From a virus: DNA of 64,000 nucleotides. The DNA lies in the IMG/VR virus record IMGVR_UViG_3300021171_000006, positions 1 through 64,000 of that record. One strand, written 5' to 3'. Both the position numbers and the translations under genes were made by a program. The notes under the pieces were generated by a model. It made no database searches and was not told the DNA's origin. It saw only the letters and a list, made by a program, of their open reading frames with translations. Of this stretch, positions 1 through 8,619 are shown piece after piece; position 1 is the first letter of the stretch; each line of letters starts with the position of its first letter.

Positions 1-1
1 C

Positions 2-361
2 TTCATGGCCCACGATCAGTACTACAACACGGCGAATTCGCGGTGGGGCCGTGACGACGTGGCGAATGCGGGTTTCCGGGCGATCCGGGTGCTCGACACG
101 CCGGTCTTCGCCGATCCGTTCTGCCCGAGGGGCGAGGCCTACTTCATCAATTCGCGCTATCTCTCGATGTACCTGTCGGAGTATGCGCCGTTCGTTTTCT
201 CCGGGTTCGAGAGCGCGATCCCGCAGGGGCAGATCGCCTCGATCGGGGTGTTGATCACCGCGCTCGATCTCATTTGCGCGAAGCCGTCGTCCGGAGCGCA
301 TCTGACGGGCATCACCGGCGCGGCATGGCCGAACACGCCGTCGCCGCCGGCCATCCAGTAA
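2..361 (+). CDS. Major capsid protein, C-terminal part (partial)
   Basis: The frame is open to the left window edge, so this is the last ~119 residues of a longer protein; the ATG at 5 is only an internal methionine. The text resembles the C-terminal end of phage HK97/P22-type coat proteins: an aromatic stretch GEAYFINSRYLSMY followed by a hydrophobic strand region (IGVLITALDLICAK) and a short flexible tail. Its position just before connector and tail genes fits the usual capsid-adaptor-tail order. Without the upstream half the family cannot be fixed; another head protein remains possible. Confidence 0.7.
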   Translation, partial: FMAHDQYYNTANSRWGRDDVANAGFRAIRVLDTPVFADPFCPRGEAYFINSRYLSMYLSEYAPFVFSGFESAIPQGQIASIGVLITALDLICAKPSSGAHLTGITGAAWPNTPSPPAIQ

Positions 362-374
362 GGGGGAGAGCAGC

Positions 375-1487
375 ATGCCGCGCATCTTCGGCGGTCCGGG
401 GATCTTCCCCAGCAACGCAGCCGTTCCGGGTTACGGCGACGAGCTCCTGTTGCAGGCCGGGGCGACGTGGACGATCCCTGCCGGGGATTTCCTCGTCACG
501 TCGATCACCGGTCTCTCGCAATTCCAGCAGTTCGACCCGATCACCGAGACGTGGCGCCCGGTCGGCAACACGCCCCCGGGGCCGATATTCGTTACGTCGG
601 AAGGCAACAACTACCGCATGGCCAACCAGTCGGGTTGCGCGGTCGGGGCTTTCGTGACGGCGAAGGGATCGGGGTACACCTCGGCACCACTCGTCGTGCC
701 GACGACCGGTTCGTCGAAGTGGGGGTCCATCGTCGGCGGCGTTCTGACGAGCGTCGCGGTCACCAACGGTGGTTCAGGTTATATCTATCCGCCGCTGGTG
801 TTTTTCGATCTCCCGGTCGGCACGCTGAACGCGGGCCTCATTGCGGCGAACGGTGCCGCCATACAGCCTGGCTTCATGGCGACCGCCTACGCGACGCTCA
901 CGTCGGGTGCCGTTACCTCGATCACGCTCACCGACCAGGGCGCCGGGTACACCAACATCCCGAACGTCTACATCGTCCCCGATCCGCGCGACTTGACCGG
1001 TGGGGGCGCGACCGCAACTGCGGTGACGGGCGGCGCCAATCAGTTGACCGGCCTCGTCTGCTACGATCACGGCAGCCCGGTCACCGCCGCGGGGTCGCTG
1101 ACGATCTCGGGCGGCGGCGGCACCGCTGGCGCCGGAACGATCATCTATGACTTTGCCGTGACCGGCATCGGCGTTACGGGCGGCGGCACCGGTTTCCCGG
1201 TATCCGGCCTTACCCGCATCGTCCCGATTTCACCGCTGTTGACCGGAGCGGCGTGGACCAATCCGACGATGGAGACCGCGCTCCTCCTTGGCCGCGACGC
1301 GACTTTGACTGTCCCGACCACGGGCGGTGGTGCATTGACCGCCACGGGCGCTGCCGGCTTCGGTGGCTCCTATCCGGCGGCGCCGGTCTCCTTCGGTATC
1401 CTCGGTGGGACGTTGATCACCGGCAGCCCGACGCTCACCTTCACGATTGGCGGGTTGTCGGACACGATCATCATCGCGCAGGTCTGA
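375..1487 (+). CDS. Glycine-rich beta-repeat virion protein
   Basis: 370-residue protein made largely of Gly/Thr/Val-rich repeats with the signature GSGYTSAPLV, GGSGYIYPPLV and GAGYTNIPNV, spaced about 35-60 residues apart and preceded by strands like VTSITLTDQG. Such repeats are common in phage tail and head-decoration proteins. It lies 13 bases after the capsid gene, starts with ATG behind a GGGGGAGAG purine run, and was probably cotranscribed with the capsid gene. The same repeat occurs in the nozzle-like protein at 4635 and in the protein at 24529. A head fibre/decoration role is the best guess from position. Confidence 0.7.
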   Translation: MPRIFGGPGIFPSNAAVPGYGDELLLQAGATWTIPAGDFLVTSITGLSQFQQFDPITETWRPVGNTPPGPIFVTSEGNNYRMANQSGCAVGAFVTAKGSGYTSAPLVVPTTGSSKWGSIVGGVLTSVAVTNGGSGYIYPPLVFFDLPVGTLNAGLIAANGAAIQPGFMATAYATLTSGAVTSITLTDQGAGYTNIPNVYIVPDPRDLTGGGATATAVTGGANQLTGLVCYDHGSPVTAAGSLTISGGGGTAGAGTIIYDFAVTGIGVTGGGTGFPVSGLTRIVPISPLLTGAAWTNPTMETALLLGRDATLTVPTTGGGALTATGAAGFGGSYPAAPVSFGILGGTLITGSPTLTFTIGGLSDTIIIAQV

Positions 1488-1560
1488 CGGAGCGAACGCA
1501 GTGTGGGCGAGAGGGAGCCTAACGAGCCAATAGCCGGCACCTCCTGCAACGGGGGATGAC

Positions 1561-2340
1561 ATGGCCTATAGCCTTTCGCTCTACCTGCAAGATGCCGCCG
1601 CGCTGCTACGTGATAACGCCAATATCTTCACGTCCAAGGCGCAACTCACCCGCTACATCAACCAGGGCCGCCGGCAGGCCGCGCGCCGGTCCGGCTGCAT
1701 CCGGCTCCTGCTTTGCGGCCAGTCGCAATTTGGGGCATCAGCCCAACCTAATTTCTTCATCCCAGGCGCCGCGATCCCCGGCAACCTCCCCGATGCCGCA
1801 CCGGGTTCGGGCAGCACAAACCTCTTTCAAACGATCCCGAATGTGGAGTCGTATCCCTTCCGTGGTTTTATCAATCCGTTTCTCCGAGCGCAGTACGATG
1901 GAGCCGATGCCGTCACAGATATCTTTGACTGCGCGGTGAATTGGGGACAGGGATCGTACCGCCCCGTGATTCAGTGGCTACCGTGGATCGAGATGCAAAG
2001 CTACATGCGCGCATACGCAAACCTCAACTCTGCGTACAGTATAGCATGGAGCACAATGGGAGACGGGGATAATCAAGTTCTTTTTCTTTGGCCTCCGCCG
2101 AACACCGCATGCGAACTTGAGTTAGAGGTGTTTGCTGTTCCGAAAGCCCTATACACGGACGATGATGTGGAGTTGCTCCCGGACGGGTTCACCTCGGCCA
2201 TAGCATATTACGCAGCCGGCATGGCCTACCTGAATTCGAGGCCAGCCCAAGCCATGATCATGCTGGATGCTTTTGCTGATCGCCTTGGTGTTGCAAGGTT
2301 CGCGAGCGACTACGGCAAGATGGGGATGGAGGATGGATAG
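1561..2340 (+). CDS. Head-tail connector adaptor protein
   Basis: 259 residues. The N-terminus (MAYSLSLYLQDAAALLRD followed by LTRYINQGRRQAARRSG) has the helical start with the 'inqarrela' pattern typical of podovirus-type head-to-tail adaptors, and the C-terminal helix (AIAYYAAGMAYLNSRPAQAM) is also typical. Family knowledge: these proteins dock on the portal and receive the nozzle. Position between capsid and nozzle genes supports the call. Start ATG follows a GGGGGAT ribosome site. Codon use becomes somewhat more AT-rich after about 1850 than in the flanking genes. Confidence 0.65.
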   Translation: MAYSLSLYLQDAAALLRDNANIFTSKAQLTRYINQGRRQAARRSGCIRLLLCGQSQFGASAQPNFFIPGAAIPGNLPDAAPGSGSTNLFQTIPNVESYPFRGFINPFLRAQYDGADAVTDIFDCAVNWGQGSYRPVIQWLPWIEMQSYMRAYANLNSAYSIAWSTMGDGDNQVLFLWPPPNTACELELEVFAVPKALYTDDDVELLPDGFTSAIAYYAAGMAYLNSRPAQAMIMLDAFADRLGVARFASDYGKMGMEDG

Positions 2341-2371
2341 CGGCACCGATAGCGAAAAACGGGCGCATCGC

Positions 2372-2668
2372 TCACTCCCCGAGAGCGGCGTCGATCATCA
2401 CATGCCAGAGTTGCTGCGCGGTAGGTTCCGGCTCTGCCCGCCATCCATCGAAACAGGCTTTTACCATCGCCTCGGTTGGCTCGCGCAGGGCGGCGATGAT
2501 GTCGGCTGCGGCGGCGCAGAAAAACATCTGGCGTATCGGAGAGGCGTCTTCCCACTTCGGCTCGGTTGGGGTGTCCAGAAGGAAAAGACCGGCACCGTGC
2601 ACGAACAGCCGGCGCGCGGCTCGCTCTACCATTTCGGGGATTTTCGGGGTATCAGTAGGGTCAGCCAT
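2372..2668 (-). CDS. Small reverse-strand protein, EMVER/MIDAAL family
   Basis: 98-residue protein on the opposite strand inside the rightward virion operon. The start at 2668 is chosen because AGGAGA sits 8 bases upstream; an in-frame ATG at 2722 has no such site. Conserved-looking blocks are PEMVERAARRL, IIAALREPTEAMV and LWHVMIDAALGE. The same blocks end the protein at 44112-44933 (EMVERVAR, IAAMREPTETM, LWRAMIDAAL), so the two are paralogues. Function unknown; family members occur in early regions of alphaproteobacterial phages. It looks like an independently transcribed insertion (moron). Confidence 0.7.
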   Translation of the reverse strand: MADPTDTPKIPEMVERAARRLFVHGAGLFLLDTPTEPKWEDASPIRQMFFCAAAADIIAALREPTEAMVKACFDGWRAEPEPTAQQLWHVMIDAALGE

Positions 2669-2769
2669 CGCAATTTCTCCTGTTGGTTGCGATCGGTCAG
2701 GGCTGGTGTCGGGCGTGTCCACCGCCTGCCCAGCCCGATCCTTATATACGGCGTCTCAGGGATCGCGCA

Positions 2770-3135
2770 ATGCTGAGCCGCGATCCCCCCGCTCGGGTGC
2801 CTCAGATCGCGCCACGCACCCCGCGGCAGCAGCAGGCCCGCATGACCGACCGGCCTGGCCGGGATCCGCAGCGCCCGTACATCAACGAGCACGCAAGCCT
2901 GGGGAGCTTGGCAAAGCACATGCGCACCGGCCTCGACCTGTCGCAGCCGACGACGGTCGTCAACACGCATGAACTGGCGACGCTTCTGGAGCACGTCATC
3001 ACGGTGGGGTTCGGGCCGCAGGCGGTCGCGCAGTTGGCGCTGGAGCGCGAGGCAGCGCTGCAGGCCGGCGTTGCTGTGGCGCGCGAGGGGATGATGGGGC
3101 GCCTGAAAGGGACCGAGGAGGACGCCGGTGGCTGA
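2770..3135 (+). CDS. Hypothetical virion-operon protein
   Basis: 121 residues from the ATG at 2770 (an ATG at 2842 is an alternative that drops a basic Pro/Arg-rich leader). The core contains INEHASLGSLAKHM and a helical TTVVNTHELATLLEHVITVGFG segment, then an Ala/Arg-rich helix. I recognise no family. The stop overlaps the GTG start of the next gene by 8 bases, so translation of the two is probably coupled. It is the first rightward gene after the reverse-strand insertion. Confidence 0.55.
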   Translation: MLSRDPPARVPQIAPRTPRQQQARMTDRPGRDPQRPYINEHASLGSLAKHMRTGLDLSQPTTVVNTHELATLLEHVITVGFGPQAVAQLALEREAALQAGVAVAREGMMGRLKGTEEDAGG

Positions 3136-3700
3136 GCCAAAGAAGAAGCCAACCGACGGGGAGAAGGAGGAAACCGCCAGTCCGGTCGAGCCGCTGCGGA
3201 AGGCTCTGGCGGCGACGTGGGGGTTTTACGTTGAATCTCAGTCGTTTCATTGGAACGTGACGGGGCCGAATTTCGTCCAGCTTCATGACTTTTTCGGGCA
3301 GATATACCGCGACGCACAATGGGCGACCGACGACCTAGCGGAGCGGGTGCGGACGCTCGGGGCCTATGCGCCGATGTCGCCCGCTGAGATCGGTGAGCAA
3401 TCCGGGATCACGTTTGCCGAAGGCGACAAGCCGCCGGACGCGCAAGTGATGACGCGAAAGCTGGCTGCGGACAACCTGACGGTGATCGCCGCGCTCGACG
3501 CCGCGCAGAAAGCGGCGACGGGAGCCGACGAGCCGGGTCTGGCGAATTACCTCCAGGGCCGGATGGACAGCCACAAGAAATGGGGGTGGCAGTTGGATGC
3601 TCTGCTGACCGAGGCGAGCGTCAAGGATATCGCCAAGCGGCCACGCGATACCCGGCTCGGCGAGTTGCTGGAAAAGGCTGGGACGAAATCGAGTGATTGA
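3128..3700 (+). CDS. dps: Dps/ferritin-like protein with altered iron site
   Basis: 190 residues with the Dps hallmark block FHWNVTGPNFVQLHDFFG (from F40) and DDLAERVRTLG. Dps proteins form 12-subunit shells that bind DNA and oxidise iron. Aligned by eye with E. coli Dps, H41, H53, D68 and E72 match H51, H63, D78 and E82, but the D67 position is Gly57. A basic, disordered N-terminus (KKKPTDGEKEE) resembles DNA-binding tails. GTG start, overlapping the previous stop by 8 bases; the next gene starts at TGATG. Presence in the virion operon suggests packaging with DNA or a structural role rather than starvation defence. Confidence 0.85.
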   Translation: MAEPKKKPTDGEKEETASPVEPLRKALAATWGFYVESQSFHWNVTGPNFVQLHDFFGQIYRDAQWATDDLAERVRTLGAYAPMSPAEIGEQSGITFAEGDKPPDAQVMTRKLAADNLTVIAALDAAQKAATGADEPGLANYLQGRMDSHKKWGWQLDALLTEASVKDIAKRPRDTRLGELLEKAGTKSSD

Positions 3701-4635
3701 TGGCTGCCGATCTCCTCTCGCTGCTGACGGCGCTGCGCGCGGGACAACCGGGTTCGCAAGCGACCGCCGTTGGGCAAGCGCAGCCGGAGCCGCAACCGGA
3801 TCTGCCGAACGGCGGTTTTTCGCAGGCACAGTCGATGCGCTGGCTGGCTTGGCGGAACGCGAAGATCCAGGCCGCCCCGGTGCCGCCGAACGTCAAGCAG
3901 TACATGCAGCAGAATGAGGATGTCGGCGAGGGCGAGGCACCGCAGACGGTCAACCCCAACGCGCCGCCCAGTCAGCCGACCCCGCCCGCCCTGATCTGGC
4001 CGCGCTCGCTCGACCCGCGCACCGGCCCCGCGCTCACACCTCCTGGGGCGGCGATCCCACCGGGTAACACGGAGGATTGGTTCCACAACTATTCTCCACA
4101 GGCGCTCCCGCAGGTGAAGCAGGTCGCGGATCTCGTTCAGCAGCAGCGCCAGCCGTCGGGTTTGGTTCAGCTTTTGGCGCAACTTTCACCGCAAGCGCAA
4201 CAGACCGAGGGGCGACAGATGCCCGGGCCGGGGTTTATTCCCGGAACGCTAAATCTCAACCCCGCAATCGCCCCGCAAGTACCGCAGGGACAGCCGCGAC
4301 CGTTCGCGCCGGGCGAATGGAACCAGAACCCGGATGGCGGGTGGTCGAGCGAAGAGACCGTCACGGTCTCGGGCGATCCGAATTTCAACGGCGGCAAGCC
4401 TACCGTGCTGCCCTCGCTTTGGGTCAAAGACGGTAAGGCCTACGTCACCAAGGACGAAGATGAGGCGACCGCTCTCGCGCGGGCAAGCGGTTTATCCTGG
4501 CCGAGTTTCCCGGACATGACGGCGGCCGAAAAGTTCGCCAACGAGCGGGAGACGAAATGGCAGGGCATGAAGCCGGCTGATGCCAGCAAAATCGCGCCGC
4601 TTTGGCAAAAGCCTGACGCAGGGTCAGGACAGTAA
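3700..4635 (+). CDS. Pro/Gln-rich virion-associated protein
   Basis: 311 residues, starting at the ATG that overlaps the preceding TGA (a TTG three bases earlier is also in frame). The first ~200 residues are Pro/Gln-rich and probably disordered (QPEPQPDLPNGG, PPGAAIPPGN). The last ~90 residues form a compact domain with DPNFNGGKPTVLPSLWVKDG and AEKFANERETKWQ, a module I have seen at the ends of phage structural or lytic proteins (NGG.P..LP). Function unknown. Its stop overlaps the next start (TAATG), so it is coupled to the nozzle-like gene. Confidence 0.6.
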   Translation: MAADLLSLLTALRAGQPGSQATAVGQAQPEPQPDLPNGGFSQAQSMRWLAWRNAKIQAAPVPPNVKQYMQQNEDVGEGEAPQTVNPNAPPSQPTPPALIWPRSLDPRTGPALTPPGAAIPPGNTEDWFHNYSPQALPQVKQVADLVQQQRQPSGLVQLLAQLSPQAQQTEGRQMPGPGFIPGTLNLNPAIAPQVPQGQPRPFAPGEWNQNPDGGWSSEETVTVSGDPNFNGGKPTVLPSLWVKDGKAYVTKDEDEATALARASGLSWPSFPDMTAAEKFANERETKWQGMKPADASKIAPLWQKPDAGSGQ

Positions 4636-7466
4636 TGGCGCTCGGCAACCAATCTCCCGAGGCCGCACGCCGCGCACAAGACTCTCGTATTGCGCAGCAG
4701 GTCGCGAGGCAATTCGGTTTGCCCCCAGGGTTGCGCCTCCGCGGAGGCCCGCTCGGGCCGATGAACCAGACCGACAGCCGCCTCTTCATCGAGGACAACG
4801 AGCTCTTCTACGTCCAGAACATGCTGCGGATCGGCAATGGGCGTTACCGGACGCTATGGGATATCGGCAATCCGCTGTTCACCGCGCCGGACGGGAAGAC
4901 GATCGTCTCGTTCTTCTGGTTCAACATCGGGGCGTCGTTCTTTTGCGTGCTGTTCTATTCGGACGGCACCGCCGATCAGGTCGATACGAGCGGCAACCGA
5001 ACCGTAATCAGCGCGACGACGGGGACATTCTACAAAGGCTCGGGGACGCCGCTGCCGGTATGCTGTCAGGCCGGGGCCTCACTCCTGTTGATCGCCAACA
5101 ACAACACGGCGAACGATTACTGGATCTGGGATTCGGTTCTCCTTTACGCCCCCGGTACGCTTGGACCCATCCCGACGCTAACCGACACGGGCGACAACTA
5201 CATCGCCCCACCCACGGTGACCGCGTATGGCGGCGTCGGGAGTGGTGCCGTTCTGGACGCTCGGGTGAATGGAGGCGGCGTTATTGCCGTCGACATCACC
5301 AATCCGGGTTCCGGGTGGGGAGCGAGCGATTTCGTGCAGGTCCGTTTTCAGGGGGGTGGCTCAGACGACTCGCCGGTTTTGACGGCAAGCCTCACGGCGA
5401 CAACGGTTGCCAATATCGTTGTTCTCGCCGGCGGCAGCGGCTACACCTTGGCACCATCGGTGAATATCACCGGCGGTGGGGGTTCCGGGGCGGCGGCGAC
5501 CGCCACGATCACCGGCGGCGCCGTGACGCTGATCACGCTCACCAACCCAGGCTCCAACTACACGTCGGCGCCGACCGTCATGTTGACGGGAGGCGGGGGG
5601 CATGGCGCGCTCGCTGCGGCAACATTGGTCCCGCAGAGTGTCGCCGGCATCACCGTCATAGATGGCAGCACAAATTTCACGGGCGTCCCGACCCTGACAT
5701 TGAAGGGAGGTGGCGGGTCTGGCGCAACCGCGACAGCCATCATGTCGGGACCATCTCCCCTTGCCAGCCTTTCGGTCGTTTATGGCGGCAACGGATATAC
5801 GTCGATCCCGACCGTGACGATCACCGACCCGACCGGATCCGGGGCGCAGGTGTCACCCGTCTTTTCCGCTGGCGTCCTGACCTCTTTCGTATTGATCAAT
5901 CCAGGGGTCAACTACACCGCCCCGGTTGTTGCGATCACCGACCCGAGCGGAGGCGTGACGGGGGCAACCGCGACAGCCACGGTCGTCGCCGGCGTCGTAA
6001 CCGCTATCGCCATCACGTTCGGGGGCACCGGATATACCTCCGACCCGGATATCCAGATCATCGGCGGCGGCGGGTCGGGGGCAACAGCGAACGCGACGAT
6101 CTCTGGCGGTTCCGTCACGTTAATCACAGTCACTAATGGCGGCACCGGCTACACCTCGGCGCCACTCGTGGCCATCTTTGGCGGCGGCCCCGGTGCGGTG
6201 GCTCTGGCGACAGCGGCGGTGGGTGGCGGCTCGATCGCGTCGGCAATCGTCGACCTGCCGGGGTCAGGGTACAGTACGGCACCGGCCGTCGTTGTCCAGA
6301 CCGGCCTCAACAGCGCCGCGGCTGCGACGATCCAGTTGATGCCGTTCGGCGTGTCCGGCACTGCAATGGAGAATTTCACGGGCAGGGTCATCATCGGCCC
6401 GCCCGCGCTTACCGGTCCCGGCCATCTGCCGAACGGCGGAAGTTTCTTCGTATCAGCGCCGGCCTCTCTCCTTGATTTTGCAACGACGGACGGGGGGTTG
6501 CTCTACACAACGACCGACCGCTTCCTGCGATCTCAATACACGAATTTCCGCCAGTCGAACGGCTACCTCTATCCGTTCGGGGATTCCTCGATTGCCGTCA
6601 TCTCGAATGTTCAAACAAGCGGAACCCCGCCGTTAACGAGTTTCACCTATCAGAACATCGACCCGCAAAGCGGCACGCTATGGCGGGACTCCTGCCAGGA
6701 CTTCTCGCGCACGATCATCTTCGCCAACCCGCTAGGGATATTCGGTCTCTACGGCGGTGCCGTCACGAAGGTCAGCCAGAAGATCGAGCGCATCTTCCAG
6801 AATGCCTTCTTGCCGACAGCGCAATGGCCGACCACCGGACAGCCGCTCATCCCGTCGTCGGCGGTGGCGAACCTCTACAACATGAAGTGCTACGTCCTGC
6901 TTCTCGAAATCAGCAACCCCCTCACTGAGGCGATCGAGACGGCGATGCTGGTGTGGAACGAGCGAGACTGGACGGTTGCGACGAGCGAAGCGAACCTCAT
7001 CTACATCGGAACGCGGGAGATCGCATCGCAGCTTACGGCTTGGGGAACAGACGGCAACGCGCTCTATCAGCTCTTCGATCAGCCGAGCGCGACGCTGCCG
7101 AAGATCATCGCGAGCAAGCTCTATGGTGCCGATCAGCCGTTGTTGACCAAGCAGAGCCTTGCGGTCTATTCGCAGCCGGTCGATATCGCCGGATCTGGGG
7201 TGACGCTGGATCTGACGATCGAGTCCGAGATGGGCGGATGGCTGGTGCCCGACGATCAGGGCTTCAAAAACTGGTCGGGATATGTCGAGGAAAACGCTGG
7301 TACGCCCCCAACTAGCCCACCGGTTCCGAACGCCCCCCTCTTGGCGGCGCGCGGACTTGATGTCATCGGCCAGCAGATAGGATACACTGTGAGCAGCCTG
7401 TCGGCCGATTTCGAACTGTACCATGTGACGCTGGCAGAGGTGGACGTCGCGAGTGTGTTCGGTTAA
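4635..7466 (+). CDS. Tail nozzle-like protein with inserted repeats
   Basis: 943 residues. Residues ~1-180 (MNQTDSRLFIEDNELFYVQNM, FFWFNIGASFFCVLFYSDGT) and ~560-943 (FATTDGGLLYTTTDRF, MLVWNERDWTVAT, SEMGGWLVPD) look like the two halves of a beta-propeller-type nozzle/tail tube protein of podoviruses. Between them, residues ~185-555 hold about ten copies of a ~37-residue Gly-rich repeat with GSGYTSAP-like signatures. Family knowledge: nozzle proteins extend the connector channel and carry spikes. The inserted repeat domain is the odd feature and may project outward. Overlaps the previous stop (TAATG). Confidence 0.65.
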   Translation: MALGNQSPEAARRAQDSRIAQQVARQFGLPPGLRLRGGPLGPMNQTDSRLFIEDNELFYVQNMLRIGNGRYRTLWDIGNPLFTAPDGKTIVSFFWFNIGASFFCVLFYSDGTADQVDTSGNRTVISATTGTFYKGSGTPLPVCCQAGASLLLIANNNTANDYWIWDSVLLYAPGTLGPIPTLTDTGDNYIAPPTVTAYGGVGSGAVLDARVNGGGVIAVDITNPGSGWGASDFVQVRFQGGGSDDSPVLTASLTATTVANIVVLAGGSGYTLAPSVNITGGGGSGAAATATITGGAVTLITLTNPGSNYTSAPTVMLTGGGGHGALAAATLVPQSVAGITVIDGSTNFTGVPTLTLKGGGGSGATATAIMSGPSPLASLSVVYGGNGYTSIPTVTITDPTGSGAQVSPVFSAGVLTSFVLINPGVNYTAPVVAITDPSGGVTGATATATVVAGVVTAIAITFGGTGYTSDPDIQIIGGGGSGATANATISGGSVTLITVTNGGTGYTSAPLVAIFGGGPGAVALATAAVGGGSIASAIVDLPGSGYSTAPAVVVQTGLNSAAAATIQLMPFGVSGTAMENFTGRVIIGPPALTGPGHLPNGGSFFVSAPASLLDFATTDGGLLYTTTDRFLRSQYTNFRQSNGYLYPFGDSSIAVISNVQTSGTPPLTSFTYQNIDPQSGTLWRDSCQDFSRTIIFANPLGIFGLYGGAVTKVSQKIERIFQNAFLPTAQWPTTGQPLIPSSAVANLYNMKCYVLLLEISNPLTEAIETAMLVWNERDWTVATSEANLIYIGTREIASQLTAWGTDGNALYQLFDQPSATLPKIIASKLYGADQPLLTKQSLAVYSQPVDIAGSGVTLDLTIESEMGGWLVPDDQGFKNWSGYVEENAGTPPTSPPVPNAPLLAARGLDVIGQQIGYTVSSLSADFELYHVTLAEVDVASVFG

Positions 7467-7483
7467 CCCCAGAGGATACGATC

Positions 7484-7804
7484 ATGGCAAAGCGCAAATC
7501 AGAGACCGCCGCCACTGCGGGGATCGCGATCGGGTTCAGCTTCGGCGACGGCATGCGCGAGCCGGTCGCGCCGGAGAGCTTCAACCGGAGCCAGAGCCGC
7601 CCGAACTTGCGGTTCGCCAATCTGGTCGAATTCGGCGAAAATCCGAACGGCTTCACGTCGATTACGCCGAACGGTGTCGGGCATGACAATGGTCTCGGCC
7701 ACAATCAGGATCGGTGGGGATGGAGCAACAAAGCCAACGGCGAGCGTTGGAGTGGCCAGAATCTCGATTGGGCCAAGCGCGGCGGAAACCGCACCGGCGA
7801 ATAA
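7484..7804 (+). CDS. Small Asn/Gly-rich hypothetical protein
   Basis: 106 residues, basic start (MAKRKSE), then a Gly/Asn-rich chain (FGENPNGFTSITPNG, GHDNGLGHNQDRWGW). No family recognised. Starts 17 bases after the nozzle-like gene behind an AGAGGA site and reads on the virion strand with high GC third positions. Probably a minor virion component or one that folds on another protein. Confidence 0.55.
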   Translation: MAKRKSETAATAGIAIGFSFGDGMREPVAPESFNRSQSRPNLRFANLVEFGENPNGFTSITPNGVGHDNGLGHNQDRWGWSNKANGERWSGQNLDWAKRGGNRTGE

Positions 7805-7890
7805 GAGCGTGGCTTGCGCGGCTGCTCCGGCCGCGCGCTGAGGTCGCCCCGCTTCTCACGGTCGCCCCTCCGCGACAGAGGGATAGCATC

Positions 7891-8046
7891 GTGCCGCCGA
7901 ACTGGTTGCTTGCAACCGGAGACGCGCTTGAGGTGATGAGCCGCCGCTATCACCTGCTGGCCGTTCAGCGGGATTTCCAGGGAGCGAACAAGAGGTTCCC
8001 GGCGTTCAAAGCAGAATTTCTAAGCGAAATCGTGAAGCGGCTCTGA
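7891..8046 (+). CDS. Small hypothetical virion-operon protein
   Basis: 51 residues from a GTG at 7891 preceded by AGAGGGA; the frame is open back to an ATG at 7714, but that would overlap the previous gene and encode an Arg-rich out-of-frame-looking leader. The peptide (LLATGDALEVMSRRYHLL, FPAFKAEFLSEIVKRL) is mainly helical. Stop overlaps the next ATG (TGATG). Function unknown. Confidence 0.55.
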   Translation: MPPNWLLATGDALEVMSRRYHLLAVQRDFQGANKRFPAFKAEFLSEIVKRL

Positions 8047-8378
8047 TGCTCGCCAATCTCCTCCAAGTCCCAACTGACGATGCGTCTTGGAACCAGTTTT
8101 CATTTAATCTGCGCGAAGAGGTAGACCGAATCAACGCCGCTATCCTCGCGCAGAACAAAGTAAACCTTCCGAGTTATCAGCTTGACCCGATCAATTGGGA
8201 CGACGTTTATAGCTGGCTCGCGTACCTGTCGCAGGCAATGGACGGCATCAACACCGAGCTTGGTTTACAGTCTCAGGACGTGCTCGCCGTAGACTTGCGA
8301 GACGTGCGACAGCTTACGTCGTGGGTAAATGTTTTGTACAACGAACTATATTCTGCGGAAAATGTCCTGCAAATCTGA
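8046..8378 (+). CDS. Hypothetical helical virion-operon protein
   Basis: 110 residues; acidic, helical, with a block INWDDVYSWLAYLSQAM and no Cys. Starts inside the preceding stop (TGATG). No family recognised; its size and context suit a chaperone or minor head/tail protein. AT content is a little higher than in neighbours. Confidence 0.6.
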   Translation: MLANLLQVPTDDASWNQFSFNLREEVDRINAAILAQNKVNLPSYQLDPINWDDVYSWLAYLSQAMDGINTELGLQSQDVLAVDLRDVRQLTSWVNVLYNELYSAENVLQI

Positions 8379-8607
8379 TGACGATCACCCGGCGGATGGG
8401 TTGGCCCTCATAGCCGCCGCCTTGCGCGCATTCGCTCCGCCTAATCGAATGGAATACATTGGCGAGTGGCGGGTGTGGTGGTGGTGCACGACATGGTATC
8501 TGAAAGGGTTACCGTCCATTAACGTATTGCCCGGGCCGCTGCTTCTGACGGATCAAAGAGAGCGGTCGCGTCCGATCCCCTTATCTGATATACCGACCGC
8601 TGGCTGA
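8362..8607 (+). CDS. Hypothetical Trp-rich small protein
   Basis: 81 residues from the ATG at 8362, overlapping the previous gene by 17 bases; an ATG at 8329 is also possible. Notable cluster RVWWWCTTWYLKG near the middle. No good ribosome site is visible, which lowers confidence. Followed closely by the sulfotransferase-like gene. Confidence 0.4.
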   Translation: MSCKSDDDHPADGLALIAAALRAFAPPNRMEYIGEWRVWWWCTTWYLKGLPSINVLPGPLLLTDQRERSRPIPLSDIPTAG

Positions 8608-8619
8608 AGGGGCGCCGCC

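Noticed and set aside
4580-6136. 518-residue frame overlapping the nozzle-like gene
   Set aside because: Arg/His/Asp-rich shadow of a repeat-rich GC-rich gene; the nozzle frame has recognisable family text at both ends.
5185-6300. Possible CRISPR or DNA tandem array in the Gly-rich region
   Set aside because: The periodicity is at protein level; the DNA units differ in sequence and length and there are no uniform spacers.
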